DNA of 64,000 bases from DATBLE01 sp036555585 (GTDB lineage: Bacteria; Actinomycetota; Thermoleophilia; Gaiellales; Gaiellaceae), in NCBI GenBank assembly GCA_036555585.1, contig DATBLE010000056.1, positions 35,986-99,985 of the forward strand, written 5' to 3'. The notes beneath the pieces were generated by a model. The model saw only the letters and a program-made list of their open reading frames with translations, did no database searches and had not been told where the DNA came from. Made by a program: the position numbers and the translations under genes. The stretch's first letter is position 1. Each line of letters starts with the position of its first letter. Shown here one piece after another: positions 6,957 to 15,050 of the stretch.

Positions 6957-7841
6957 TTAGGTGGCGGCCACCATTGAGGTGTTGCCTTTCTTGGTATTCA
7001 ACTCCTCGTACTCGGCGGGCGGCAAGTCACCGAGTGCTTGGTGCAGTCTTTCCTCGTTGTAGAAGCCGATCCATTCGAGGACCTCGTGTTCGACGTGCTC
7101 GAAGCTGGGGAAGCGGCGCCCATCGACGAGCTCGTTCTTGAAGGTCGCGACCCACGCTTCGGCCATCGCATTGTCGTACGCATCGCCGCGGGAGCCGACC
7201 GACGGAGCGATCTCGAGCTCGTCGAGGCGATCGGTGTAGGTCAGGCTGGTGTATTGCGAGCCGCGATCCGAGTGGGCAATCAGCCCCGCCTGTGGTCGGC
7301 GCAGGCCGTTGGCCATCTCGAGTGCGTCGAGGACGAGCTCGGCGCGCATATGCGTCGCGAGCTGCCAACCGACGATCTGGCGGCTGTAGCAGTCGAGGAT
7401 GAAGGCGAGGTAGCAGAAGCCGTTCCAGGTGCGGATGTAGGTCAGGTCGGCGACCCACTTCTCGTTCGGCCCGATCGCCGTGAAGTCGCGCTGCAGCAGG
7501 TCGCGGGCACGCTCGCCGGCAGCCTCGTCCGGGATCGTCCGCCTCTTCGAGCCGCGCAGCTTCCCGACGAGTCCGTGCCCGCGCATCACCCTGGCGACCT
7601 GATCACGACCGACATCGACGTCGCGACGGCGCAGCTCCTTCCAGGTCGTGCGGGCGCCGTACACTGGCCGGCGTCCCGAGCGGGCGGCCTCGATCTCGAC
7701 GAGCAGCTGCCGGTCGGCGAGCTCGCGGGCAGACGGCTTCCGGGATCTGCGCGCGTAGTGCGTGCTCACCGGCACGCCCAACGCCTTGCAGATCGGCTCG
7801 ACCCCGAAGGCGGCCCGCCGCTCCTCCACATAGCGGGTCAC
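6957..7841 (-). CDS. IS3-type transposase OrfB (DDE integrase domain)
   Basis: This 294-residue protein has an N-terminal helical HTH_21-like part (TRYVEERRAAFGVEPICKAL) and an rve catalytic core. The acidic triad can be assigned: D in KWVADLTYI, D in AHSDRGSQYTS and E in AMAEAWVATFKNE. The GTG start overlaps the OrfA stop (GTGA), suggesting either coupling or the programmed frameshift used in this family; an upstream open frame extends to 8015. No obvious slippery A-run is visible. Confidence 0.9.
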   Translation of the reverse strand: MTRYVEERRAAFGVEPICKALGVPVSTHYARRSRKPSARELADRQLLVEIEAARSGRRPVYGARTTWKELRRRDVDVGRDQVARVMRGHGLVGKLRGSKRRTIPDEAAGERARDLLQRDFTAIGPNEKWVADLTYIRTWNGFCYLAFILDCYSRQIVGWQLATHMRAELVLDALEMANGLRRPQAGLIAHSDRGSQYTSLTYTDRLDELEIAPSVGSRGDAYDNAMAEAWVATFKNELVDGRRFPSFEHVEHEVLEWIGFYNEERLHQALGDLPPAEYEELNTKKGNTSMVAAT

Positions 7842-8140
7842 CGTCGCCGGGTCGGGTCGAGCTCCTGCGCGAAATAGACGGACGCGTCCTTCAAGATCGC
7901 GTTCGCGCGCCGCAGCTCCGCGTTCTCCTTGCGAAGCTTCTTCAGCTCTTCGCGCTCGTCCGTCTTCAGCAGATCGCGCCGCAGGCCACGGTCGGCCTCG
8001 GCCCGGCGCACCCACTGCCGCAGCGCTTCCTTGTGGATCCCCAGGTCCTGGGCGACGTGCGCGATCGGACGGTTCGACCCGAAATAGAAACGCACCGCGC
8101 GCTCTCGCAGCTCATCGCAGCACTTCCTCGGTCTCGACAT
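7838..8140 (-). CDS. IS3-type transposase OrfA (HTH)
   Basis: A 100-residue DNA-binding subunit: DELRERAVRFYFGSNRPIAH, then a helix-turn-helix (VAQDLGIHKEALRQWVRRAE) and a leucine-zipper-like coiled coil (REELKKLRKENAELRRANAI). AAGGAG is upstream. An in-frame ATG further upstream is less likely because it lies in the inverted repeat. Confidence 0.88.
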   Translation of the reverse strand: MSRPRKCCDELRERAVRFYFGSNRPIAHVAQDLGIHKEALRQWVRRAEADRGLRRDLLKTDEREELKKLRKENAELRRANAILKDASVYFAQELDPTRRR

Positions 8141-8348
8141 CGCAGGAGCATCTCCTTCCGCCAGGACAGCGCCCGGCATCGGAGCCTCCAACCTTCCCAG
8201 GGTCCTTCGCTCCTCTCAGGGGTGTCTTTCGAGTCTAAGGGTTCTGGCCGAACAGCCCAAATAGTCACGCTGCCGCACTTCGACCTTCGACTCCTGCTAT
8301 GCAGTCACGGAAAGAGACAAATCCGTGGCTGTCGTTCGAAAATAACTC

Positions 8349-9515
8349 TTACAAGTAGCCCAGCGGATCAACGGCCTGGCCGTTCACCCGGACCTCGAAG
8401 TGCAGGTGCGGGCCGGTCGAGTGGCCGGTCGAGCCGACGTAGCCGATCACCTCGCCCTGGGCGACCTGCTGGCCGAGCGAGACGGCGATTCCTGACTGGT
8501 GGCCGTACGCGGTTGCGAGCCCGCCGCCGTGGTCGATCACCGTCAGGTTCCCGTACCCGCCGAGCCACCCCGCGTAGATCACGGTCCCGGCGGCCGCGGC
8601 CGTGATCGGCGTGCCGTAAGCGGCCCCGAGGTCGATCCCCTCGTGCATCCGGCCCCAGCGCCAGCCGAACGAGCTCGTGATCGGTGCGCTCACGGGCCAG
8701 GCCAGGGCGCCCGACCCGGTGTGCTGCACGGAGGAGTGCGACTGGGCGGCCTGGATCTTCGCCGCGAGCTGCGCGCTCACCTGCTGCAGCGAGTCGATCT
8801 CGCCGGCCTCCGCCTGCTCGCGCGCGCTCAGCGAGGCGAGGTCGGCCTTCTTGCGGCTCTGCGCCTCGACCAGCAGGCCTCTGCTCGCCAGCAGCTGCTC
8901 CCGCAGCGCCCGTGCCTGCCGGACGCGAACGGCGACGATCTTCGCCTGGCGGAGCATGTCGTTGCGCGCCGCCTTCGTCCGGGCGAGAGCGCCGGCAACC
9001 TCGTCTCGCGACGAGCGCACCTCGTCGGCGATCTGCCGGTCGCGCCGGGCGACGAGCTTGATGTAGTCCACCCCGTCGAGGAACGCCGAGAAGCTGCGCG
9101 ACGAGAGCAGCACCGAGAGCTCGTCGGGCGGATTCGACTCGTAGGCGGTGACGAGCCTGCGGTTGAGCCGGACGATCGCGATCCGGTACTCGTCTCGCAG
9201 GAACGACAGCCGGTCTGACTGGACCTCGTAGAGCGCGTTCAGGCGGTCGAGCTTGACCTCGCGGAGCCGGAGCTCCTGCTCCAGCGGGACGAGCCGGGAG
9301 GAGACGTCCCCGACCTGCTGCTCGAGGCCGCGGATCTGCCCCGAGACGGCGTCGATCTCGCCCTGGAGCGCCGTTTCCTTCTCCTGGGCCGCGGCGACGC
9401 GATCCTGGAGGGCTGCGATCCTCGCGTCGACCGACTGCTTGCGGTCGACGATGTCGGCGCCTGCAGGCGTGGCGGCAAGGAGCAGCAGTGCCAGGCCGAG
9501 CGCGAGACGGCGCAT
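8349..9515 (-). CDS. Secreted M23 peptidase with coiled coil (EnvC/PcsB-like)
   Basis: A 388-residue exported murein hydrolase or hydrolase activator. It has a signal peptide (MRRLALGLALLLLAATPAGA, 1-20) and long coiled coils (about 25-115 and 150-245). A C-terminal LytM/M23 domain (about 275-388) carries HEGIDLG and HLHFEVRVNGQAVDP. Both zinc-binding motifs (HxxxD and HxH) are present, so it may be catalytically active, unlike EnvC. Likely role: peptidoglycan cleavage during division or growth. Confidence 0.9.
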   Translation of the reverse strand: MRRLALGLALLLLAATPAGADIVDRKQSVDARIAALQDRVAAAQEKETALQGEIDAVSGQIRGLEQQVGDVSSRLVPLEQELRLREVKLDRLNALYEVQSDRLSFLRDEYRIAIVRLNRRLVTAYESNPPDELSVLLSSRSFSAFLDGVDYIKLVARRDRQIADEVRSSRDEVAGALARTKAARNDMLRQAKIVAVRVRQARALREQLLASRGLLVEAQSRKKADLASLSAREQAEAGEIDSLQQVSAQLAAKIQAAQSHSSVQHTGSGALAWPVSAPITSSFGWRWGRMHEGIDLGAAYGTPITAAAAGTVIYAGWLGGYGNLTVIDHGGGLATAYGHQSGIAVSLGQQVAQGEVIGYVGSTGHSTGPHLHFEVRVNGQAVDPLGYL

Positions 9516-9561
9516 TCATCGTGGTTCGGCGGCGGCGCGGAGGCCCCTGCCCGCAGGGCGT

Positions 9562-10212
9562 TCAGAGCAGCGACCGGGCGTTCTCGGGCGGCTGCGGCTC
9601 GGGCACGATCACCGGCCCGGGCGGCTCGTGCGGGACCGGCTCGGGCTCGGGGACGATCACCGGCCCCGGCGGGTCGGACGGCACCGGGGCGGGCTCGGGC
9701 ACGGGCTCCGCCGGCTCGGTCACCCCGCTCTCGCGGCGTGCCCGGCCGATGCGCTCCGAGAGCGTCCGGTCGACGCGCTCGAGGTCGTTTGCGACACCGG
9801 TCAAGCGGCCGTCCACCTCGGTGACGCGCGCCTTCGCGTGGTCGAGCACCTCGGGATCCTCCGTCAGCACGGCGGCGCCGAGGTCCTGCAGGGCCTGCGC
9901 TCGATCGCGGGACAGCTGTGCCGCGCGCCGGCGGAGCCGGAAGCGGTCGAGCTGCGCCTCGACGCGGGCGCGGAGGATCTCCACGGCCTGCACGAGCCTC
10001 GCCCGCACGACCCCGCCGACGCGCCGCATCCGCGCCCGCGCGGATCGCATCCACGCGCGTCCCGGCAGCACGCCGAACGTCCGCCGGTCGGTCACGGTCC
10101 ACGAGACCGCGGCCGCGTCGCCGCCGACTCGCCGCCCGCAGCTCGCGCAGAATCGCGCGGCCGGGGGAAGCTCGGCGTTGCAGCTGGGGCAGCTAGCGGT
10201 CGCCGCGGGCAT
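9562..10212 (-). CDS. Zinc-ribbon protein with Pro-rich repeat tail
   Basis: This 216-residue protein has an N-terminal zinc ribbon (CPSCNAELPPAARFCASC, residues 8-25), a charged helical middle and a Pro/Glu/Val-rich tail. The tail holds near-identical repeats of PPGPVIVPEPEP encoded by a direct DNA repeat at about 9600-9690. Its 5' end overlaps the ccmI-like gene by 20 nt. Function unknown; the linkage to cytochrome maturation may only be positional. Confidence 0.7.
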   Translation of the reverse strand: MPAATASCPSCNAELPPAARFCASCGRRVGGDAAAVSWTVTDRRTFGVLPGRAWMRSARARMRRVGGVVRARLVQAVEILRARVEAQLDRFRLRRRAAQLSRDRAQALQDLGAAVLTEDPEVLDHAKARVTEVDGRLTGVANDLERVDRTLSERIGRARRESGVTEPAEPVPEPAPVPSDPPGPVIVPEPEPVPHEPPGPVIVPEPQPPENARSLL

Positions 10213-10501
10213 CAGCCCGCGATGTTCCCCGGTCGAGCGCTTTCAAAGCGTCCGCCGCCGCCCCGCGCAGCTCTCCGACCATGCTGCGGTAGTCCTCGTC
10301 CGAGATCTTCCCGGTCCTGTGGTCGAACTCGAGCTCCTTGAGCGCGGCCAGGGCGCGGTCGCGCTCCTCCTCGAGCGCCAGCCGCTCCGGCGTGGGCTCC
10401 GCCGGACCGGCCTCTTCGCCGCGGCCGAGGAACGGCCGGGCGACGAACCAGACCGCTGCCACGGCCAGCAGCGCGCCGATGACGAGCGCGGCGTCGAGCA
10501 C
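10193..10501 (-). CDS. CcmI-like short membrane protein
   Basis: A 102-residue protein with one N-terminal helix (ALVIGALLAVAAVWFVARPFL), then ERDRALAALKELEFDHRTGKISDEDY. This segment matches the conserved first part of CcmI/CycH-type cytochrome c maturation proteins. The TPR part is absent. Its start abuts the ccmF stop, supporting a role in presenting apocytochrome c to the heme lyase. Confidence 0.8.
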   Translation of the reverse strand: MLDAALVIGALLAVAAVWFVARPFLGRGEEAGPAEPTPERLALEEERDRALAALKELEFDHRTGKISDEDYRSMVGELRGAAADALKALDRGTSRADARGDR

Positions 10502-12496
10502 TCAGGCCGACGGTTCAGGAGCGACCCGCCCGTAGCGGACGGCGAGCCGCCGCTCCTCGCGCGCGTCCGGCCAGAGCGTGATCACCGAGCCGAGCACGAA
10601 CACGAGGCCGGCGAGCCAGATCATGTTCACGAGCGGGTTGACGATCGCCTTGAAGTCGATCGTCCCGTTCCCGTTCACCTGCTCCGTGATCAGGAACAGG
10701 TCTTCGCCGGTCAACCAGTCGGAGCGGATCGCCACCTCGTTCGAGACCTGCTGCTCGATCGGGTAGTCGTTCTTGCCCGGGTGCATGACCGCGATCCGGT
10801 CGCCGCCGCGGTAGACGTCGATCGTGGCCCGCTCCTCGATCGCGTTCGACGTGCGTGCGCTGGTGGTGCCGCGGTAGACGAGCGTGTAGTCGCGCAGCTT
10901 CAGGGACTGTCCCGGGCCGAGCCGGGCGCTGCGCGAGGTGTCGTAGGCGCTCGAGCCGGCGATCCCGATCGCGAGCAGGACGATCGCCGCGTGGACGACG
11001 TACCCGCCGTAGCGCCGGCGGTTGCGTGCGACCAGCGACGCGAAGGCGCGCGGCACCGGCTCGCCCGAGAGCGTTCGCCGCGCCGCCGTGCCCCGGGCGA
11101 ACTCGAGCACGATCGTCGCGGCCACGAACGCCGAGAACGTGTAGGCGACCAGCCCTGGCAGCGAGGACCCGGCCCCGAGGGCGATCAGCGCGATGCCGAC
11201 CGCGAGCGCGAACGCCGTGGGCCAGAAGAACACGCGCTTCAGCGAGGAGAGCGAGGCCCGGCGCCAGGCGATCAGCGGCCCGATTCCCATCAGCAGCAGC
11301 AGCGGCAGGCCGAAGCTGCGGAAGAAGAAGTTGTAGTAGGGCCTGCCGACCGTGACCGCCTCGCCGCGGACCGCCTCGGAGAGGATCGGGAAGGTCACCC
11401 CCCAGAGGATGGTCAGGCAGAGGGCGACCAGCAGCAGGTTGTTGTAGAGGAAGGTCGCCTCGCGCGAGACGAGCGACTCGAGCTTCGTCTTCGCCCGCAG
11501 GAGGGGCAGCCGGAAGAAGAGGAGCGCCAGCGAGGAGGCGACCACGAAGCAGATGAACCCGAGGAACCAGGGCCCGATCGAGCTCTCCGTGAAGGAGTGG
11601 ATCGAGTTGAGCACGCCGGATCGCGTCAGGAACGTGCCGAACAGGGAGAGCGAGAACGCGAGCATGACCAGCAGCATGTTCCAGACCTTCAGCATCCCCT
11701 TCTTCTCCTGCACCATCACCGAGTGCAGGAAGGCCGTGGCCGCGAGCCACGGCATCAGCGCGGCGTTCTCGACCGGGTCCCAGGCGTAGTAGCCGCCCCA
11801 CCCGACCTCCTCGTAGGCCCACTTGGCGCCGAGCAGCTGACCGACTCCCAGGAACATCCAGGCGGCGAGCGTCCACCGCCGGGTTGCGACGATCCAGCGC
11901 TCGTCCGTGCGTCCCGACAGCAGCGCGCCCATGGCGAAGGCGAACGGCACCGTCAGCCCGACGTAGCCGAGGTAGAGCATCGGCGGGTGCGCCTGCATGT
12001 ACGGGCTCTGGAGGCTCGGGTTGAGGCCGCGCCCGTCGGCCGGAGCCAGCTGAGTGTCGAACGGGCTGGCGACGAACACGACCAGCATCGAGAAGAACGC
12101 GGCGACCACGCCGAGCACCGGCACGACCCAGACCACGAGCTCGCGGCCCGCCTTCCGGTCGAGGAGCACGGCAGCGGCGCCGTAGCCGGTCAGGACGAGC
12201 AGCCAGAGGAGGAGCGACCCCTCCTGTCCGCCCCACAGGGCGGTCAGCTTGTACGTGAGCGGCAGCTCGCGGCTGGTGAACGCGGAGACGTAGGTGAAGG
12301 TGAAGTCGCTGGAGACGAGGGCGACGAGCAGCACCGCGGTCGCGACGGCGGCGGCCGCGAATGCGGCAACGAGCGCGTTCTGGGCGGAGCGCGAGAGCCG
12401 GCGCCGGCGCGTGTGCGCGCCCCAGAACCCGGCGAGCACCGCGTAGACGGCGAGCCCGAAGCAGACGACGAGCGCTGCCCTACCGAGCTCGGGCAC
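10502..12496 (-). CDS. ccmF: Cytochrome c heme lyase subunit CcmF
   Basis: A 664-residue polytopic membrane protein. It carries the Trp-rich signature ALWGGQEGSLLLWLLVLTGY that handles heme in the CcmF/CcsA superfamily, plus WAYEEVGWGGYYAWDPVENA and FGTFLTRSGVL. In System I it transfers heme from holo-CcmE to apocytochrome c. It sits between ccmE (12 nt upstream) and the ccmI-like gene (directly downstream), forming a compact ccmE-ccmF-ccmI unit; no ccmA-D or ccmH is visible nearby. Confidence 0.93.
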   Translation of the reverse strand: MPELGRAALVVCFGLAVYAVLAGFWGAHTRRRRLSRSAQNALVAAFAAAAVATAVLLVALVSSDFTFTYVSAFTSRELPLTYKLTALWGGQEGSLLLWLLVLTGYGAAAVLLDRKAGRELVVWVVPVLGVVAAFFSMLVVFVASPFDTQLAPADGRGLNPSLQSPYMQAHPPMLYLGYVGLTVPFAFAMGALLSGRTDERWIVATRRWTLAAWMFLGVGQLLGAKWAYEEVGWGGYYAWDPVENAALMPWLAATAFLHSVMVQEKKGMLKVWNMLLVMLAFSLSLFGTFLTRSGVLNSIHSFTESSIGPWFLGFICFVVASSLALLFFRLPLLRAKTKLESLVSREATFLYNNLLLVALCLTILWGVTFPILSEAVRGEAVTVGRPYYNFFFRSFGLPLLLLMGIGPLIAWRRASLSSLKRVFFWPTAFALAVGIALIALGAGSSLPGLVAYTFSAFVAATIVLEFARGTAARRTLSGEPVPRAFASLVARNRRRYGGYVVHAAIVLLAIGIAGSSAYDTSRSARLGPGQSLKLRDYTLVYRGTTSARTSNAIEERATIDVYRGGDRIAVMHPGKNDYPIEQQVSNEVAIRSDWLTGEDLFLITEQVNGNGTIDFKAIVNPLVNMIWLAGLVFVLGSVITLWPDAREERRLAVRYGRVAPEPSA

Positions 12497-12508
12497 CGCG
12501 CACCGCGA

Positions 12509-12901
12509 TCAAGTCTTCTTCGGCGTGTACTTCGACGGGCACTTCGTCACCATCGTGCCCGGGGCGGCGACGAAGACGCCGTTCTGCATGCGACCGTCCA
12601 CGACGATGTCGCGGCCCGGACGGAAGAGGTCGGGGACGGAGCCCGTGTAGACGACCGGAACCGTCGCGGTTCCGTCGACGTCGCGGAGGCGGAAGCGGAG
12701 CCCTGCGCCGTGGGCGTCGCCCGAGACCGGCTTCAGGACGCGGCCCGTCAGCGACACGTTCCCGTCGTGACCCGCCAGCGAGCTCGGCCGTAACGCGGGC
12801 GTACCGCCCCCGGCGATCGAGGAGTAGAGCAGGAAGACCGCGAGCACGGCTGCGACGGACAGCGCGATCACGAGACGCGCGGGACTGCGTCTGCGAGCCA
12901 C
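12509..12901 (-). CDS. ccmE: Heme chaperone CcmE, Cys-type (CxxxY)
   Basis: A 130-residue protein with one N-terminal membrane anchor (LVIALSVAAVLAVFLLYSSI, 10-29) and an OB-fold domain (GNVSLTGRVLKPV, then LRFRLRDVDGTATVPVVYTG). The usual heme-binding His of the HxxxY motif is Cys121 here (KCPSKYTP), with Tyr125 kept. This matches the variant System I CcmE described in archaea and a few bacteria. GTG at 12901 is the only sensible start before the anchor. Confidence 0.9.
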   Translation of the reverse strand: MARRRSPARLVIALSVAAVLAVFLLYSSIAGGGTPALRPSSLAGHDGNVSLTGRVLKPVSGDAHGAGLRFRLRDVDGTATVPVVYTGSVPDLFRPGRDIVVDGRMQNGVFVAAPGTMVTKCPSKYTPKKT

Positions 12902-12939
12902 GAGCCGGATTCTACCGGGCACTGCCCGGCGCGAACCGG

Positions 12940-13407
12940 TCAGAACACGACGACGGAGAACTGGTGCTCGGGGCCGAGCTCGAAGGTGCCGCTCGGCGGG
13001 TGCACGGGGGTGATCCGGTACGAGCCGTCGGCCAGCGCCGTGACGGTCATCGTCTGCGGGTTCGCCCCGACGCCGGAGACGACCGCGCTGTGGCCGACGA
13101 TCCCGTTGAACTTGATCTGGAACGCGTCCCCCACGCGACGGACCAGGACCGCGGCTCCCGCGCAGTCGAAACGGGCGCTGAAGAGCTTCGGGTTGCCCGA
13201 GTAGGCCTCGGCCATGTTCTGGATGCCGACAGCCGGATCGCCGGTGACGTAGGCGAAGCCCTTGACCGCGCCGTTCGCGCACCGCGGCTGGGAGAGGCCC
13301 ATGCGCTGGCCGACGGCGAAGGCCGAGCCGCCGACGGCGAAGAAGAGCGCGACCACGCTGATCACGAGTGCAGGGGACGGCAGGTGCAGGCGAGCCCGTA
13401 CGTTCAC
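12940..13407 (-). CDS. Exported protein with Thermoleophilia-type N-terminal anchor
   Basis: This 155-residue protein starts MNVRARLHLPSPALVISVVA, continuing to a SAFA-like end of the hydrophobic stretch. This LPSPALVIS..ALFxAVGG signature recurs in many secreted proteins of Solirubrobacter/Gaiella relatives. The mature part is beta-rich with two Cys and no known domain. The start follows CGGAGGAAT. Its function is unknown. Confidence 0.75.
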   Translation of the reverse strand: MNVRARLHLPSPALVISVVALFFAVGGSAFAVGQRMGLSQPRCANGAVKGFAYVTGDPAVGIQNMAEAYSGNPKLFSARFDCAGAAVLVRRVGDAFQIKFNGIVGHSAVVSGVGANPQTMTVTALADGSYRITPVHPPSGTFELGPEHQFSVVVF

Positions 13408-13491
13408 GTCGATTCCTCCGTTCGGTCGATCCCGACAATGATGCGCGAGACGCGCGCCGGGATCGATCCCTGAGTCGAGGGACTTGCCCTG

Positions 13492-13740
13492 CTAGGGCTC
13501 GACCGCCGCGGGACTGCCCGAGCGCCGCTCGGGCACGCGGTAGCCGTGCTCGACGCAGAGCAGGCCGGGTGCGTCCTCGGTGAGCGCGTCGCAGTAGCCC
13601 TTGCCGTACGCGGCCCTCATGAAGGCGCCGACGACTTCGAGGTTCCACTCGGAGATGTCGTTCGCCTCGCGCCAGAGATCGGCGAGACGGACGTCGATGT
13701 CGAGCTCGAGCAGGTCGATACGTGAAGGTCTGCGTGGCAT
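13492..13740 (-). CDS. 82-residue hypothetical protein
   Basis: The product reads LLELDIDVRLADLWREANDI and then FMRAAYGKGYCDALTEDAPG, a mostly helical acidic protein with two Cys. ATG lies 7 nt behind TATGGT, facing the divergent endonuclease IV gene. I do not recognise the family. Confidence 0.6.
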   Translation of the reverse strand: MPRRPSRIDLLELDIDVRLADLWREANDISEWNLEVVGAFMRAAYGKGYCDALTEDAPGLLCVEHGYRVPERRSGSPAAVEP

Positions 13741-13747
13741 GGGAATC

Positions 13748-13753
13748 ACCATA
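13748..13753 (-). promoter_or_regulatory. -10 box of a leaderless promoter (82-residue protein)
   Basis: TATGGT on the minus strand ends 7 nt before the ATG at 13740. Confidence 0.45.
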
Positions 13754-13777
13754 CGGGGCGGTCCGGACGGCATCGGC

Positions 13778-13783
13778 TATCGT
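13778..13783 (+). promoter_or_regulatory. -10 box of a leaderless promoter (endonuclease IV)
   Basis: TATCGT ends 7 nt before the ATG at 13791; there is no ribosome binding site. Confidence 0.45.
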
Positions 13784-13790
13784 CGCCGCG

Positions 13791-14615
13791 ATGGGTGCGG
13801 TTCGCGTCGGCCCGGCTCGGGTTCCCTCCAGAGAGAGCCCTGAGGCGGCGGTCGCTCTGCTGCTCGAGCGCGGCTACCGCGCCTGCGAGATCGACTTCGA
13901 GGGCGGCTTCTGGATGGACTACCCCTGGGCCGAGCGGTTCGGCGAGCAGGCGCGCGAGGCCGACGTCGTCCTCTCCGTGCACGCGCCGCTCGCCGGCTTC
14001 CTCGGCCAGGTCGAACGGGACAAGAAACACCGCATGGCGATCGGCATGCTCGACCACTCCGCTGGCGTCGCGGTCGCGGCCGGTGCGGAGCTGGTGGTGC
14101 TGCACCCGGGCTTCCTGCTCGGCCGGACGCGCGAGGACGCGCTCGCAGCCGTGATCGAGCAGCTCGGAGAGCTGCGCGAGCGGCTGGAGGGCAAGGGTCG
14201 CGAAGTCCCGTTCGGCGTCGAGGTGATGGGCCGCGTGAACGAGCTGGGCACGGCGGAGGACGTGTTCGCGGTCGCCGCCCGGCTCGACTGGGTGCGGCCG
14301 GTGCTCGACTTCGCGCACCTGCACGCGGTCACCGACGGGGGGTTCACCGATGTCGACGCGTTCGCCGGCGTGCTGGAGATCGCGGACTCGATCCTCGCGA
14401 AGGGCGCCCCGTTCCACATCCACTTCAGCGACATCCAGTTCGCCAACCGGAACGAGACGAAGCACCTTCCCTACGGCGAAGGCACGTTGCGGGCGGAGCC
14501 GCTCGCCGCCGCGCTCCGGAAGTTCAGGCGCCCGGCGACCGTGATCTCCGAGTCGCCGGACGAGGCGAGCAGCCAGACGATCCGGGCCCTTCTGCTCGAG
14601 CCCGCGCGGACGTAG
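13791..14615 (+). CDS. nfo: Endonuclease IV-like AP endonuclease/TIM-barrel protein
   Basis: A 274-residue TIM barrel. The metal ligands of the endonuclease IV family can be placed: LSVHAPLAGF (His), VVLHPGFLLG (His), PFGVEVMG (Glu), VLDFAHLHAV (Asp, His), FHIHFSDI (His), HLPYGEG (His) and VISESPDEA (Glu). It would nick DNA 5' of abasic sites. An in-frame ATG at 13722 would overlap the divergent gene, so the ATG behind the -10 box is preferred. Confidence 0.82.
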   Translation: MGAVRVGPARVPSRESPEAAVALLLERGYRACEIDFEGGFWMDYPWAERFGEQAREADVVLSVHAPLAGFLGQVERDKKHRMAIGMLDHSAGVAVAAGAELVVLHPGFLLGRTREDALAAVIEQLGELRERLEGKGREVPFGVEVMGRVNELGTAEDVFAVAARLDWVRPVLDFAHLHAVTDGGFTDVDAFAGVLEIADSILAKGAPFHIHFSDIQFANRNETKHLPYGEGTLRAEPLAAALRKFRRPATVISESPDEASSQTIRALLLEPART

Positions 14616-14823
14616 CGGGCAGCTCCGACGCCCGCTCACATCGACCTGCACCCTGGAGCTTACGTTTCGTCGCTTCGAAACCGTTCGTCGTCACGTCGAA
14701 GGCGAGCGAGACGCCACGGTCGTCGACGAGTCGCAGGGGGCCGTCCGCGAAGCCGGTGATGTGCAGCGCACCGCCTGCGACAGGCGAGGGGAAGTACTCG
14801 AAGCGAACGCTCTCTGTCTTCAC
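14524..14823 (-). CDS. Possible 99-residue beta-rich hypothetical protein
   Basis: The N-terminal two thirds (FEYFPSPVAGGALHITGFAD, then LVDDRGVSLAFDVTTNGF) look like genuine beta-strand protein. The last 30 residues are Arg/Pro/Ser-rich and are antisense to the end of the endonuclease IV gene. A GTG start is used and there is no ribosome binding site. It may be a real gene with an antisense tail or chance coding. Confidence 0.35.
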   Translation of the reverse strand: MKTESVRFEYFPSPVAGGALHITGFADGPLRLVDDRGVSLAFDVTTNGFEATKRKLQGAGRCERASELPATSARARAEGPGSSGCSPRPATRRSRSPGA

Positions 14824-15050
14824 CCATCTGCCGAGACCCTCACAGACTCAGCGTATCCGGTCGCAGCAGACGGGCCCGTCGGCAGATTGGGACAAATCGC
14901 CGCCGGAGCCGGGCTCTGCCCGGCGGGAGGCACCCAACCGAGAGGCAACAGCAGCAGCATGCGTCGCTCGGCCGGCTCCCCTCGCGCGAGGACGCCGCGA
15001 CCGCTCGCGAGGAGGGAGCCCACGGGGAACCAGGGGTTCGCCCGTGCTGT

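Larger units (their letters stand above)
6934..8202 (-). mobile_element. IS3-family insertion sequence
   Basis: Two overlapping transposase genes lie between imperfect inverted repeats. Each end carries a 7-bp block (CCCTGGG at 6934-6940; complement 8196-8202) and a 10-bp block (TTGGAGGCTC at 6945-6954; complement 8182-8191), separated by 4 nt. The true tips lie a few to about 20 bp further out; I could not fix them or the target duplication. Both genes look intact. Confidence 0.85.

Noticed and set aside
9488..12793. 1101-residue plus-strand open frame across ccmF
   Set aside because: It is antisense to the well-supported M23, ccmI-like and ccmF genes and its translation is Arg/Glu/Gln-rich without domains, typical of high-GC shadows.
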